DNA from: Spinacia oleracea
Taxonomy: Eukaryota > Streptophyta > Magnoliopsida > Caryophyllales > Amaranthaceae
DNA: 64,000 nt
Assembly (NCBI RefSeq): GCF_020520425.1
Contig: NC_079492.1
Location: forward strand, 142,170,361 to 142,234,360
Direction: 5' to 3'
Position numbers and translations under genes: made by a program
Shown: positions 21,660-33,170 of the stretch, in pieces
How the letters are laid out: each line of letters starts with the position of its first letter
How positions within the stretch are numbered: position 1 is the first letter of the stretch
The notes under the pieces: generated by a model
Database searches by the model: none
What the model saw: only the letters and a program-made list of their open reading frames with translations
Told to the model about the DNA's origin: nothing

Positions 21660-22510
21660 ATTTTTTTCTCATTCAAAGTTATTCCTCCTCTAATTCAAAT
21701 GAATGTATGTAGAATAAAAGAAAATGAATTCATATGATGTTTACGTAAATATTTTGTTGATATGCTTCATAATTTTTAGCCTTTATACACTTGAGTTTGT
21801 ATATTCCTTCAAACTTATTACATTTTTTTTTTAACCAAATGATCCTTATACTATGTATTTTTTTATTCTGTATTACAGAATGATTTACCCTATAAGTATA
21901 GTTGTCAAATTTTAAATTTTAATCTATGTTATGTTTCTTCTTTAATTGTGTGGTTTTGATGGACAATGTCATTTGTTGGAGATTGAATCGGAGATTTTAG
22001 AAGATAACTTTATAGTGTATTTTTAAAATTCTAAATAAACCAATTTTCTCATTTAAAATCTCTATTTTATTAGAATTTTAGTATGTACAATGGAGGTTGA
22101 AATTATATTATTTAATTTCGTCCCTACTCTATATAGTGTGTATCATTTCCTACGTACTTGTTCTTTTTACTTTTTATATATACGTATTACTTATTTAGGT
22201 TTATTTCTGAAATTATATTATTTCTTCCTATTGTTAATTTTTTATGCTTATTTCGAAAACTTTGATTTTTATTAAGTTAGATTATAATTATTTAAGATAT
22301 GTAAATTTGATTAATTTAGTTATATTAAATTTGTATTTAAATTTCCCTTAATTTTTTTTTTCTACTTTTTTTTCTTGCTTGATTGATTGATGTGTGATTG
22401 AAGATGTGAATTAATTAATTGCCTTTTGAGTAAAGTATGATGTGGCATAGCTAAGAGGATAGTATTGAGGATTTGCTAACCTCTCGTTACCCACCAATCC
22501 GCAATATAGA
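21660..22510 (-). mobile_element. Non-autonomous Helitron, 3' end eroded
   Basis: Minus-strand 5' end A|TCTATATTGCGG lies at 22510. The body matches the complete Helitron at 48818-49535 in the same family orientation (GGTGGGTAACGAGAGGTTAG, TTGATTAATTTAGTTATATT, ATATGATGTTTACGTAAAT). It carries about 440 extra bases in the middle (21830-22270) and no clear CTAG terminus. It sits exactly between the two duplicated units. Confidence 0.75.
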
Positions 22511-22817
22511 TTAGATGGTTATGTTATAAACCTTGGCTAGTTGGCTTTTTAGAGTATAAGAAAAAGATAAGATGAATTGATCGAAGATACAAGTTAGAGA
22601 CAAACTTAGAAAGCAATCCATTCTGTATGTATGCCAATAAAAGGCACGTAAGCTCCACAAACATGTACAAACTTAGGTACTCATGTCGGACACAAATATG
22701 TGTTTAAGTGTCCGACTCGGCTACTTTGTTAAAAAATGTCCACTATTTTAGACCAAAATAAAAATGTTAAAAGTATTTCACACTCATGAAGAGTATGAGT
22801 AACCTGAGTTGTTAAAA

Positions 22818-23372
22818 GACAAATTTGCTAAAAATGATCTTTTATAACTCAAATTTTGCGAGAAAGGACCTTATATAAATTTTTTTGTGAAATCACACCT
22901 GAATGTAAATTTTTTTGCGAGAAAGGACCTAAGAGAAGTTTCCGGCATTGACTGAGCTTTTCCGGCCATTGACTTGCCCGGGGAGCATCACATGTGGCTT
23001 AAGTTGGTTAAAGGCGCTGATTTTCCCGAGTCTTGAATTTTCAAACTTGATTTTATTTTGTTTTTTTTTTTCAACTTTAGGTTTTAAAGCTTATAATTTT
23101 GGAGGAAAATTGGGTGTGGTTAGCAAAATAAAGCCACACGTGCTTCTCACGTGCAAGTCAATGGCCGGAAAAGCCCAGTCAATGCCGGAAACTTACTTTT
23201 GGTTGTCTTTCGCAAAAAAAAATTACATTAGGGTGTGATTTTACAAAAAAAATTATATAAGGTCCCTTTTCGCAAAAACATTTACATTAAGGTGTGATTT
23301 CACAAAAACAATTATATAAGGTCATTTTTCGCAAAATTTGGGTTATAAAAGGTTCTTTTTAACAAATTTACC
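22818..23372. mobile_element. MULE-type MITE with 9-bp target duplication
   Basis: TTGTTAAAA lies at both 22809-22817 and 23373-23381, and copy 1 of the duplication has a single TTGTTAAAA with no insert. Ends GACAAATTTGCTAAAAATGA and, inverted, GGTAAATTTGTTAAAAAGAA form long terminal inverted repeats. GCGAGAAAGGACC and TTTTGTGAAATCACACC repeat inside. A scrap of the same right end lies near 24190-24285. Confidence 0.88.
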
Positions 23373-23481
23373 TTGTTAAAATATGAGTTAGAACTTAAAG
23401 CGGAGTAGAACAAGAAGATGATAGAAGAAGCTAAGAGATAAAGAGAGCAAAAGTGAAGCGAAAACTAAAATAAAAAATTGC

Positions 23482-23534
23482 GTCCCACATCGATGATAGT
23501 CAAATCGTATGAGCTGGTGAGGTTCTATTTAATA
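23482..23534 (+). promoter_or_regulatory. snRNA-type promoter: USE and TATA at Pol II spacing, copy 2
   Basis: GTCCCACATCG (23482-23492) matches the plant USE consensus exactly. TATTTAATA (23526-23534) follows after 33 bases, the spacing known for Pol II-transcribed plant snRNA genes; Pol III ones use about 10 fewer. Transcription would start near 23555. The identity of the transcript is unknown. Confidence 0.55.
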
Positions 23535-23554
23535 AGAAGGTTGAATAATGATTA

Positions 23555-23705
23555 AAGTATGATCCTTCAGGCAGATAATGGGAAATGAGGAGTGGTCATT
23601 TTTCGCTAATTATGCGAAATGGGTGTCCAGCCCAAGCCTGTTACGACAATATGGGCATCCCAATTTATACCATCTGATCCCTGTTCTTGAAGATCACCAA
23701 TAGTT
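23555..23705 (+). ncRNA. Candidate small nuclear/nucleolar-type RNA, unidentified
   Basis: Downstream of the USE/TATA pair lies a tract also conserved in copy 1 (21435-21600): TGATCCTTCAGGCAGATAAT, TTTTTCGCTAATTATGCGAA and ATACCATCTGATCCCTG. TATGATCC and CTGA near the ends loosely resemble C and D boxes, and TCGC-TAATTA-GCGA can form a small hairpin. I could not match it to U1-U6, U11, U12, U3 or 7SL from memory. Limits are inferred from promoter spacing only. Confidence 0.3.
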
Positions 23706-24883
23706 TTCTAAAGCTAAATTCATTATTTTTGTTAATTTTTTTTGAAACAAAAGGTTTTTTGTGCAGTGTACAATAAATTTATTGTATTGTATATCAAGAT
23801 AATTTTTACCCATTTTTTAAAATTTTAACCTAGTTTAGATTAACTTTAATATTAATAAAAGAAATTAATAGATAAATATTTTAAAAAGTTAAATAATTAA
23901 TTTTATATTAGTAGAAAACTTTTACATATAAATTTGTGTTTTTGAAACTTAATTCATTATTTTCAAATTAACTATTTTTGAAAACAATTCATTATTTGAT
24001 TTGTTTTTTATATTTGGTTTTTTTTGCCCATCAAAGATACCTTTCAAAGGTGGACTGGATAAAGATGAAATGATTAAACTCTCTAATCGATTTTTCTTCC
24101 AAACGTTCAAAAGATGTGGACTCCTTACGTAAATGTTCAAAAACCTGTTGCGACTTACGACCATGAGTGACTTGAAAATTAAATGTTGAAAAAAAAATTA
24201 CACTAAGATGTGCCTGCACAAAAAAATTTATAAAAAGTTCTTTCTTGCCTAATTAAAAGATCATTTTTAACAAATTTGCCTAATTAAAACTCTTAACAAT
24301 TACAAGTTTAATGTGTAAAGATTAAACTTGCTTCGTCTAGCAGTTTAACTTGACAAAAGTGTTATATCATCTACATTAACCAAAGTCAAAATCCAGTCAT
24401 AGTTTCCAAAATTAAGTTTCAGCCATTCACATTCTCTCTAACATTGTTGGGAACAACAAAAAAACTACTTCCTTAACTGTGAAAGCTACTCCAAAGAAAA
24501 GAGAAACGGCAATTCGATCATATATTGAACAAATATGATGTAATGTATGAAAAAAAGAGTTATTAATGAACTCATCTAGCTGGATCAAATACTCTAGTAA
24601 AACTAAACTGTCAAGAAAAGAGATGTACACAGCTACAGACCACGACTGCTGGTGATCATGATTAGCCAAGCATCGGCATATCATTAGAAAACCATCAAAG
24701 TTTTGCTACAGCTTAATTTTGTGTATATAACAAGGTGAGCGCCATGTAGAGGAGACTGTCATTTTGATTAGGTAGGCCGTAGGGAAAATGCAATACATAA
24801 CTGACTCGTGCACAAATAATGTTGATGAACGAGAAACTTTCCAACCAAGCATACAGCTTCAGATGTCTCGATAATCATTTTGG

Positions 24884-27800
24884 TCAGATGTCTGTTTCCT
24901 CATCCTAAATTGCAAGAAATCAACCAAACAATCAGTCAATCAATCATCAAACAAGGGTTTGTTTGGGGATATCAAGTGCTTGAGACTGGGCATATTATAT
25001 GAGAAGAGTGAAAGAAGCAGATATCATACCACTGCCATCTTATCCCAGTCCTTCAATTTAGAATTTGTCAACATGTAAGTGTCACGTAATGGAGCCCATG
25101 CAGGTTGGACACTGTCTTCCTCACCTCTAGAGACAGATGCCTGCATTGCAAAAATGGAGTCAAACCAGACACAAAAGCTGATACTTTGAGATTAGGAAAC
25201 GGAAGAGAGGTTAAGAGTTCCAACCATGAAGATCATGAAAGGTTTTAACAACATTCTAAATGTAAAAACATGGTAGCTTTACACAAAGCAATCCATTTAC
25301 TTCATTTTCTCACACATCTTCCATAATTTACAAGTTTGCAATCACCACTTATACTTGAAATCCTGTCTGAAAGACCAGTAACTAAGAGTCTAAGATCATA
25401 CAGGTCATTACAGCACTCGGGGAGGAACATTTGGTGAATTAAGGTATAATAGGTTATGTGTTGCAAATTCTATCATAACCCACCTAGAACGGTCTGTAGA
25501 AAGATAGATTTGAAAAAAGAGAAGAACAAAACTAAAATCTGTGAATGATTTTAAGAACACCTAACTCATTGATAATATTGAGAAAGCCCAACAAAAAGGG
25601 CGGTTTTGAAGAAATACAAGTGATTTTCAGGTTTTACAATTTCAGTGCTATGTTAATCCAAAGGATGAATCTCTTTGTGCAGCAATTTACATCCACCATC
25701 CAGAGCACTAGAAGTTTGGAATTCCATATTTTCAAACTACGATGTTCCCTGTAAATCAAGAAAAAAAAGGGCCATTTGGTGGGAGATAGTAGACTAAGTA
25801 GAGCACATCCATAGTACTGGACACAAGAAATTGAAAAACCAACCAACTGCTGCAGTGTAGATTCAGCCAATGGCACACTGCCACCACTGAACCAAATCAA
25901 ATGGGTCGTTTGAGGGGGAGGGGGACAAGTTAGCGGTATAGCCAACACTCATGAGCTAAAGAAATAGTGGACCGAGGCCAAATGAAAAGCACAAGGTTAA
26001 AAGAAAAGTTGGCATTTCGGACTTCCAGAATTTAAAAGGAAAAAATAATGAAGATAAGAGTATAAGACACACAACCTTGGTTGTACCCTGAGCTGATTGT
26101 GCAGAAGCCTTGCTCAATTCATTCATGAATGCCTCTTTTCTCCGCTTCGTCAAAGCTGGCATAACAAGGTATCATTTATTATGTTCATGATGAAGAGAAA
26201 ATCACAAGTGGGATAAAGAATAATTTAGAGTTAAAAAAACTACAGCAGAACTCAGTCCAAACAGCAATTCAATGTGATACAGACACTATGCTAGATCTCG
26301 GATGGGAGGAAATGACGCACTTGAATTTAAGCTTAAAAGGTCACCTATCAAATGAAAATCAAGAGCGCAAAGGCCATACAAACCAGGATTAGCAATCTGG
26401 ATCGCAACTCATGTTTTATGAATGCAAAATGACCTAGGAAATGCACTCTTGTTTGGTATATGGATCATACTTCCCCTTATAATGCATGCAGCAACAGAAG
26501 GCAGCAGAGGCTGACAACCTTTACTGACAGCCTGTTGATGGTGGGACAACAATCCCATCCCAAGCCTCACTTAGAACAATAGCCGTTGCGGCGTTGCATA
26601 TTATCTCATGCAAAGACAGGCACTCAAGAATAAGGGTCTGTCTCTCGTAATCCAACTGCTTGTCTTGCATAATCCATAAATTCAAAAGATTCACGCCCAA
26701 TTAGGTCATAAGAGATTCATAATTCCAACTTCAATCTCAAATACCATTATATTCTTAACCGTCCATCCTAATCCTCAAATGAGTCTCATTTTTTTATCAA
26801 TAAAGATCTTGAAAACTAGGGGGGGTGTTACCCATATAACCGGATGTTATGACAAAATTGCTCATGCCACAAGCTATCATGAAGTACTTTATCTACAAGA
26901 ATAACAATATCTAATATAATAAAGAGGCCCAATGCAAAAGCCTCGAATATTGGAACCTTAACTTTGTCAAGGCTCAAGGGTTAAGCTAGAACCATAAAAA
27001 CCCAATGGTTTTTTCTGTCAAAGTGCACCATCAAAATGGCCAATGGAGCCATATTCCACACTTCAGCAAGTGAAACATTTTTTGTCCTTTTCCAGGCAAC
27101 AAGGACATATTTACAAAGCAGGGAGGAAAACAGCTTATCCCAGACAAGGCAAAGGATAAGTGCTAAAGAAATAGAACACAAGGATAAAAGAACAAAAGAT
27201 GAAAAACAAATTCTACCTCCCTAAAGCACTGATTGCAAAAACTTGCAGTGATAAAGTTCCTTCTCTTAAGAAAATCCTCAGTTCCGGACTCGGCATCTTT
27301 CTTTGGATGTCACTCAAGCTAAAACATAAGCTTTTAGAGGAGAGTTGCTTAAGAAGTTCATGGAAAGTTACAAGAGGGTTGCAGATGATAAACAGAAAAT
27401 GAGCCCCCCTTCAACAGAATTATTTTAAATGACTGGGAACATTGAATCTGGATATGGATTGAATCTCCCCCCCCCCCCCCCCCCCCCCACACACACACAC
27501 ATTTATTTGAGCTTCCATCCTACCCCCCCTCACATTCTAGGTGACAGCACTTTCATTAAACAGCTTGACAACTGGGAAGTGTTCAGCACACAAGCAAAAG
27601 GGGAGGATGTGAGGGGGGGTAAAATTACACCTGGGTGTCGGATGGAATCGCACCGACTTTTCGGTAGAGCAGCAGAAGAGTTAGGGTTGAAGACAGCAAA
27701 AATCAACGTATCCAGAAAATATCTGCCCCTCTGAGGCTCTGACAGAGAGCGAGATAGGAGGAACGTCATATACATCTAAATGATCTACCTACTATGACTA

Positions 27801-29050
27801 AAACCTCCAGGGTGATATAAGTAGCTTAAGTAGAAAGAAATTATTAAAATGCAGCCCTCAGCAAAGGTGGCATACTGCTCCTACATGATTTTTTCTTATG
27901 CAGAACCAGTCCTATCAAGAAATTCAAAAGAAAAATATGAGTAATACCTTTGGCGTCTTTAAAACTTGAAGGATTCAACCCTTTCTGAGCATTTTGGGCC
28001 TTATTAACCTAGAAAAAAAGACAGAAAATGAGCTTAAAATAAGACAGACTTCAATGTGCCAGGTTTAAATACTAAAGGAAAAACTTGTGCAGCATCACTT
28101 ACAGCATTAAACAACTTGACGACTGGAATTTTTTTCAGCAGACGAGCATCACAATCGCATCAAATACACAGGGAAAATTTTGATAAAATCAGACGTCGTG
28201 TAAGCTTGAAGCTAAAATATATGAAGACTGAACTTTGTTGACAGATAATGGATGGGTTAGACTACCTCCTTTTGTGGCAAGACTTATAAGAAACTTATCA
28301 TGTGAATCTAAGAAATTTGCAGGCTGCACATGTCCCTTTTCCTCAATCTAGTTACAAGGTCAAAAAATAAACTGTAAAAATACTGTGCCAGGATAGACAG
28401 AGACGACGAAAATAATTATATTTACACATTAGTTCATTTAGAAGCTAATAAGAGTGAAGTACCAAATGCTTTTCCTTCTTTGCTTCGCCTTTAACCTTCC
28501 GTTCAGTGACTTCTTCTGCAAGCTTTGCTACAACAAGCTTCTTATGTGCAGATAACACTGGACCCTGCAAAAACAAGACCCGTACATAAGTAACATACAA
28601 AGAGCTATCTTGCAAAGAGGGGCATCATAAACTTGTAGAAATTACCAGTGTCTCATCATCAATCTGCTTTTTCATGATACTGAGAAATGCCGCCCTGAAA
28701 GCATTACAGCCTTCTGCAAACTTTGTGATTCCAGTGCGAACTTCACGTTCTTCATCTGAATCTTCTCCTCTAATAGGGTCTGCCTCGTCATCACTGTTTT
28801 CAGAAATTCCGTCTCTCTCAGCCTCTACATCTTCACCATCACTTTCAGCAGCTGACTCATCCTCATCATCATCTGAATTATATTCCCTCGCCCTTTTACG
28901 ATATAATTGTTTCATTTTCAGACTCGTTTTGGCCTTCTTCTTATCCGTTCCCGGACCCCTTTTCATTATCTTACAAGCAGGAGGTTTCTTGGGCTGTTTT
29001 TTCCTTTTATGCACCATTGATTGTGGCGGCTGTTGAGTTTCCTCCACCAT
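24884..29050 (-). CDS. RRP15: RRP15-like ribosomal RNA processing protein, eight exons
   Basis: Exons are 29050-28646, 28564-28463, 28347-28266, 28122-28103, 28008-27948, 26155-26076, 25140-25030 and 24904-24884, in frame to about 293 residues. RRP15 is a nucleolar factor for maturation of large-subunit rRNA. The N-terminus is Lys-rich (KRKKQPKKPP) and then acidic (SDDDEDESAAESDGED), followed by the domain start GITKFAEGCNAFRAAFLSIM, then GPVLSAHKKLVVAKL, KFLISLATKG, VVKLFNAVNKAQ and LTKRRKEAFMNEL. Exon 4 is only 20 nt, encoding the middle of GVVKLFNA. A damaged second copy of this micro-exon lies in the next intron. The last exon adds only six residues and the stop. Confidence 0.92.
27467..27500. 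repeat. Poly-C and CA microsatellite
   Basis: A run of about 22 C is followed by (CA)n. It lies in the RRP15 intron between exons 5 and 6; such a C run is prone to length error in sequencing. Confidence 0.9.
27556..27577 (-). pseudogene. Duplicate of the RRP15 20-nt micro-exon
   Basis: Minus strand reads TTCCCAG|TTGTCAAGCTGTTTAAT, matching the real exon 4 (TCGTCAAGTTGTTTAATGCT) together with its acceptor. The bases after it are GAAAGTG, so the donor site is lost. It lies about 400 bases past exon 5, on the wrong side of it to replace exon 4. Confidence 0.65.
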
Positions 29051-29529
29051 CTTTTCTTCGCCAACTTTAACAGCTCAATCCTAAACAATACCCCAAAAAA
29101 TCTGAACTTTCATTAGGCCTGTCTATGAGAATCATAACAAAAAAGGGTAGAACGAATTTCAAGTAGAATTGTGAAGTGGGTATAGACTAATTAGACATAA
29201 AACAACACCAAAACAAAAACCCAACTGAACATAATTTACAATTTGAAACCCATCATATCAAAAACAATAATACCAATTTCACAACACCAAAACAAAGCTA
29301 AAAATAAAAAACGAAATAGAATATACTGCCATCATATCAGAACACTGCACTTTTGAATCAATATAGATAAAAATAAAATCAACAGAAGAAATCGATAGAA
29401 AATGGATAATTACAGAGAATAGCAGCAGCAGAGAAGGAGAGGTGGTTGGCAGAGGCGCCGCCGACTAGAGATGAGAAAGAACTATGCGATTTGCCGGAGT
29501 TGGAGTTTGACAATGGTGAATGGGGCGCT

Positions 29530-30250
29530 GGGTAACTACAAAACTGAGGGATACAAAGAGAGAAGCCCAGAACGCCGGGCAATAAAGGTCCAGAGACGAT
29601 GAATCTCTGAAAATGTTTTATTAGGGTTTAGTCTAGTCGGAAATTAATTCCTAGGGTTTAATAAAAGTTTCACATAAAACCACATTAAATTAAAAATATA
29701 AAAAAAAAATTACATAATACATTGCAAATACAAATTCTACCATCATATTTTTACCGAAATCGAGTAAGGTTTTAGCTTAATATTTACGCAAGTATGGTAC
29801 AATTTTGATACTAAATACCAATAAGGTCCTGGTATAGTGGTTAAGACAAAGGTATGTGTGCAATAAGTCTCAGGTTTTAATTGCCCTTTCTTATTTGTAT
29901 TTTTATTGCCTTTCATGGCTCATTCACATTGATAAAAAAAAAAAACTTTATGGTGTGAAATTTACAGCTTAGGTGCGATTTGGACAAATTTCAAACAAAA
30001 ATGCAAAATATAAGGTTACTTTAAAATATGTTTTTAAGCACATTTTTTTAAAAGCATGTGGTTAAACCATATACCTCATCAAAACATAATTTTTGGTTTG
30101 GAGAAAATTTTATGGTTGTAGGTCGTGACAGGCGTTGAGCCCGTGCCTTCGAACTTCATAGGATCGGCCCACGACCCAACCCATTGGCTATATTTGTCGT
30201 GTTGGAATTTTCAAATGGGTATTGTATGCTAGGTCCAAGCACATGTAACA
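29530..30250. repeat. Segmental duplicate, RRP15-proximal copy (partner 19762-20560)
   Basis: The RRP15 5' flank (GATACAAAGAGAGAAGCCCA) and the following 600 bases recur at 19762-20560. This copy keeps about 85 bases missing there and lacks the Au SINE, so it shows the pre-insertion state. Confidence 0.85.
29819..29945 (+). mobile_element. tRNA-like SINE candidate
   Basis: It is the partner of 19951-20079, with TATAGTGGTTAAGA and CTCAGGTTTTAATTG in A- and B-box positions and an A-run at the end. Confidence 0.45.
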
Positions 30251-30839
30251 CCGTATCAACGGTGTCATGCAATGTTGTGCTTACGTAGGTATTTTAGCCA
30301 AATATCATATGTAGTTGTAACATATTTTTCGTGTTAAGTCATGTCTTGATGCGCTTTTTCAAAAAATGGCACAGGTCGGTCCAAGGCCAAACACACAGAG
30401 TAACGTGTTGTCCCATACCTACCCTGTGTCGTGTTTTTCATGTTGGGTCGTGCACTTCATGTGTCAGCCCGACCCAAGGTCATCTTTACATATTCACATA
30501 ATAGCCAGTCTTCTTTTCAGACTGTTTGATACTTATATAATTGTTAGACTATGCATAATAATATGTCAACTAGAAAGGAATTTAGGAAATGGGTGACAAT
30601 TTGATAGCACAACCAAACGATGCAGAGTGGTTGGAAGCTATCAAAGCAACGAACATAGATATCACTTTAGTTTTCCAACCACCTAACAGAAAATGCAACA
30701 CCAGCGCGACCTTTGATCAGATAATCACACGTGCACATATATGTGCATTGCTTTTTTTTTCGAGTAGGTCTAATCAAGGCCAGTTACATCTTTTACATAT
30801 GATCACCTCTAGCAATGGTAGGCGGTAGGAATAATTACA

Positions 30840-31945
30840 AAATTGCCAAAAGCATGGTTATCAGGATCAGGATCCCACTTGGGATTGGTGGGGGGTAGGA
30901 TCGGATCGTAGGATCGTAAGATCCTACAAATTTGACAAATTGAGCGATCGAAATGATATTTGGTGACTAGTACATGATTTTCTAATAAAAATAAGACCCA
31001 AAAACACACTTTTGCTCAAATAAGATCGATATTAGTGTCATACATGGTAAAATATGTAATCAACCTACTGTAATAAAAAAAAGTGTCCTTCACATTAACA
31101 AGCCAGTCAAGAAGTGATCACCCATTCACCATAATATGGAGAGCAGCAGTCACACAGTACTCAGATAATCAGAGTAAGTGAGTAACAGACATTCAGAGAA
31201 TCAGAATTGACATTCAGAATTTCAGTGTTGTTAAGCCACTGAAATCATACATTCAGAACAATTATCACACGCAGCTCACAACAAAGTCACAACAAATTCA
31301 CACGCAGCTCACAAATTCTAAAGTCAATTCATTACACGCATCTTAGCAAGCAGAAAGCAGCAACTTCCTTGATTAAATTAAAAGAAACAAATTTGGGCAA
31401 ATTTAATTGACAAATTTGGGCAAAAACGAATTTGGGCAAGAAGAAGGTTAATAAATGAATTAAAGGTATGCAAATTAATCACATAAATCAAATTAAAAGT
31501 TCGAAAATCAAATGAATGAAATGTATCAAATAAATTGAAAGTAGAAGTACTTAAATTAAGAAAAAATCTGAATAAGAATTTAAGAAAAAGTAGCGAAAAA
31601 ATTACCGCGTGTGGCTGTGTGCTGGAGAAGTGATGTAGCAGCGTGGAGAAGACGACCTAGGGCGTCAAATTCGAGCTTCAAAATAAAGACAGAAATAATC
31701 GAGTAAAGGGGAGAAGCAGAGGAAAGGGGAGTACAGTAGCAGCGCGGAGAAGACGAACTTAGGGCGGTTTTGTTTTTCTTCTTTTTCTTCTTCTTAATTT
31801 GGGCTTCAAACAGTGGGTTTTAAATTTGGGCTTCATTTCAATGGCCAAAAGCAGGATCGTTAGAATCGGTGATAGGATCTCCATTCTATACGATTCCACC
31901 GATTCTGTACGATCTTGAACGATCCCATCTACGATCCTGACGTAT
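30840..31945. mobile_element. Unclassified repeat region with GATCGTAGGATC-rich ends
   Basis: Both edges are dense in GGATCGTA/TACGATCC motifs in opposite orientation (30860-30935 and 31850-31945), which suggests a fold-back transposon. The interior holds an imperfect ~110-bp duplication (AGCAGCGTGGAGAAGACGA and AGCAGCGCGGAGAAGACGA). No open frame or target duplication was found. Confidence 0.3.
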
Positions 31946-32077
31946 TTACGATTTAATTAGAATATATTAGAAAATTAGACAAGACCAGAAAAATTTAGAT
32001 TAGTCCAGAAAAATAAAAAGAACTCACAGAAAATATGCAGGTCATACCGGACTAAACCAAAAAGAATTAGATCAGAC

Positions 32078-32729
32078 CAGTGGCGGATTCAGGGGGGTAC
32101 AAGGGGTACAGTTGCCCCCATTCCCTGAATTCGCGAACAAAATATATAACGAAATAGTTTAATAAATTACAAGCTCATATAATAAATCTGCTATAAATCT
32201 TTCAAGAAAACAGGCTTATCTCAGTTGGCACCTAATATGTAAAAAAGTAGCGGTATAATTTGTAATTTTCTTATTTCACTCGTTTAAAAAAATATCGGTA
32301 TATATTGTGATAAACTTCACTTTTATATGTAGCTGAACTTAGTTGCATACTTGTATGTGTTATATAGTTTTCTCTAAAATAAAAATCGTGTACACAATGT
32401 TAGATGTCAGACACGTAGTATCATCTTTAAATTAAATTCTATTGATTCTTAACAGGCTTTCAATTTCATTTTAGTGGTTCTTATACCTACTACTCCCTTT
32501 GTTTTTCAATTTTTCTATTGTTTATTTGAGATGTGCAAACATACTAATAAATGGTTGACAACATAAATGAAGTATATTGTGGATTTAGATTTTAATTATG
32601 TGGAATAAACTATTACAACGAATGTAAATTGGACCCTTTTTATAGCGAAATTCGACCCAATTTTTTGTCGAATTTCAATAGGAAATTTTATTCGTACCCC
32701 CAATTTCTCAAATCCTTGACCCGCCACTG
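32078..32729. mobile_element. hAT-type non-autonomous transposon
   Basis: Inverted ends CAGTGGCGGATTCAGG and CTTGACCCGCCACTG are flanked by GATCAGAC and GATCAGTC, an 8-bp target duplication with one change, as for hAT elements. There is no transposase. Confidence 0.8.
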
Positions 32730-33020
32730 GATCAGTCCATAACAATAAAGAGAACAAAACCTTAATTTCTGGCCGCATTTAAGAATGCAGGAGTCCTATG
32801 ACGTTTGTTTGTAAGCTAATTAATCGTAGATAATTAAATTACTACCATGTAATATATCTTTATTAAAATTTATTTCATAAAATTGCAGATGGAGTACGAC
32901 GAGATTTGCAGCAAGATTTTTTGAAAGATCTTCATTCAATCTTTGAGGACGACGAGTAGGTACCAAACATTGAGTGATCTCGAGGATGCAGTGTACTTGA
33001 ATATAAAATTAAAAAAAGAT

Positions 33021-33093
33021 TGTTGCTGCCCGGGATCGAACCGGGGACCTGCAGCGTGTAAAGCTGACGTGATAACCACTACACCACAGCAAC
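33021..33093 (-). tRNA. tRNA-Val (anticodon UAC)
   Basis: The minus strand folds as a standard 73-base tRNA: acceptor GTTGCTG paired with CAGCAAC, D-arm GTGTAGTGGTTATCAC, anticodon loop TTTACAC giving UAC, T-arm CCCGGTTCGATCCCGGG and discriminator A. The only blemish is a T-C mismatch at the base of the anticodon stem. It reads GUA valine codons. A T-rich stretch follows (minus strand, just below 33018), suitable as a Pol III stop. It looks functional. Confidence 0.88.
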
Positions 33094-33127
33094 TGGAGTT
33101 GCTACTTTGCTCATACAATATTTTAAA

Positions 33128-33170
33128 CTTAAAAAAAGCTCAGCAGCTTCGTACCATTCCAGTTCGTATC
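33128..33170 (+). pseudogene. P450 C-terminal relic
   Basis: AAAGCTCAGCAGCTTCGTAC and CATTCCAGTTCGTATC match the last codons of the P450 at 34728 (KAQRLHAIPVHV); the relic reads KAQQLRTIPVRI. No other part of the gene is visible nearby. It lies 35 bases from the tRNA-Val gene. Confidence 0.7.

Larger units (their letters stand above)
22511..23770. repeat. Duplicated unit, copy 2 (partner 20703-21655)
   Basis: It is directly repeated with copy 1, starting TTAGATGGTTATGTTATAA immediately after the Helitron edge. Apart from the 555-bp MITE and small indels the copies are highly alike, including the USE and the conserved downstream tract. Confidence 0.88.

Noticed and set aside
22948-23238. Open frame of 96 codons on the plus strand
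   Set aside because: It lies wholly inside the MULE-type MITE at 22818-23372 and has no recognisable domain.
28674-29036. Open frame of 120 codons on the plus strand
   Set aside because: Antisense shadow of RRP15 exon 1; the Ser run mirrors its acidic stretch.
29379-29582. Short frame upstream of RRP15 on the minus strand
   Set aside because: Falls in the probable 5' UTR/promoter, part of it is duplicated at 19762, and no homology is evident.
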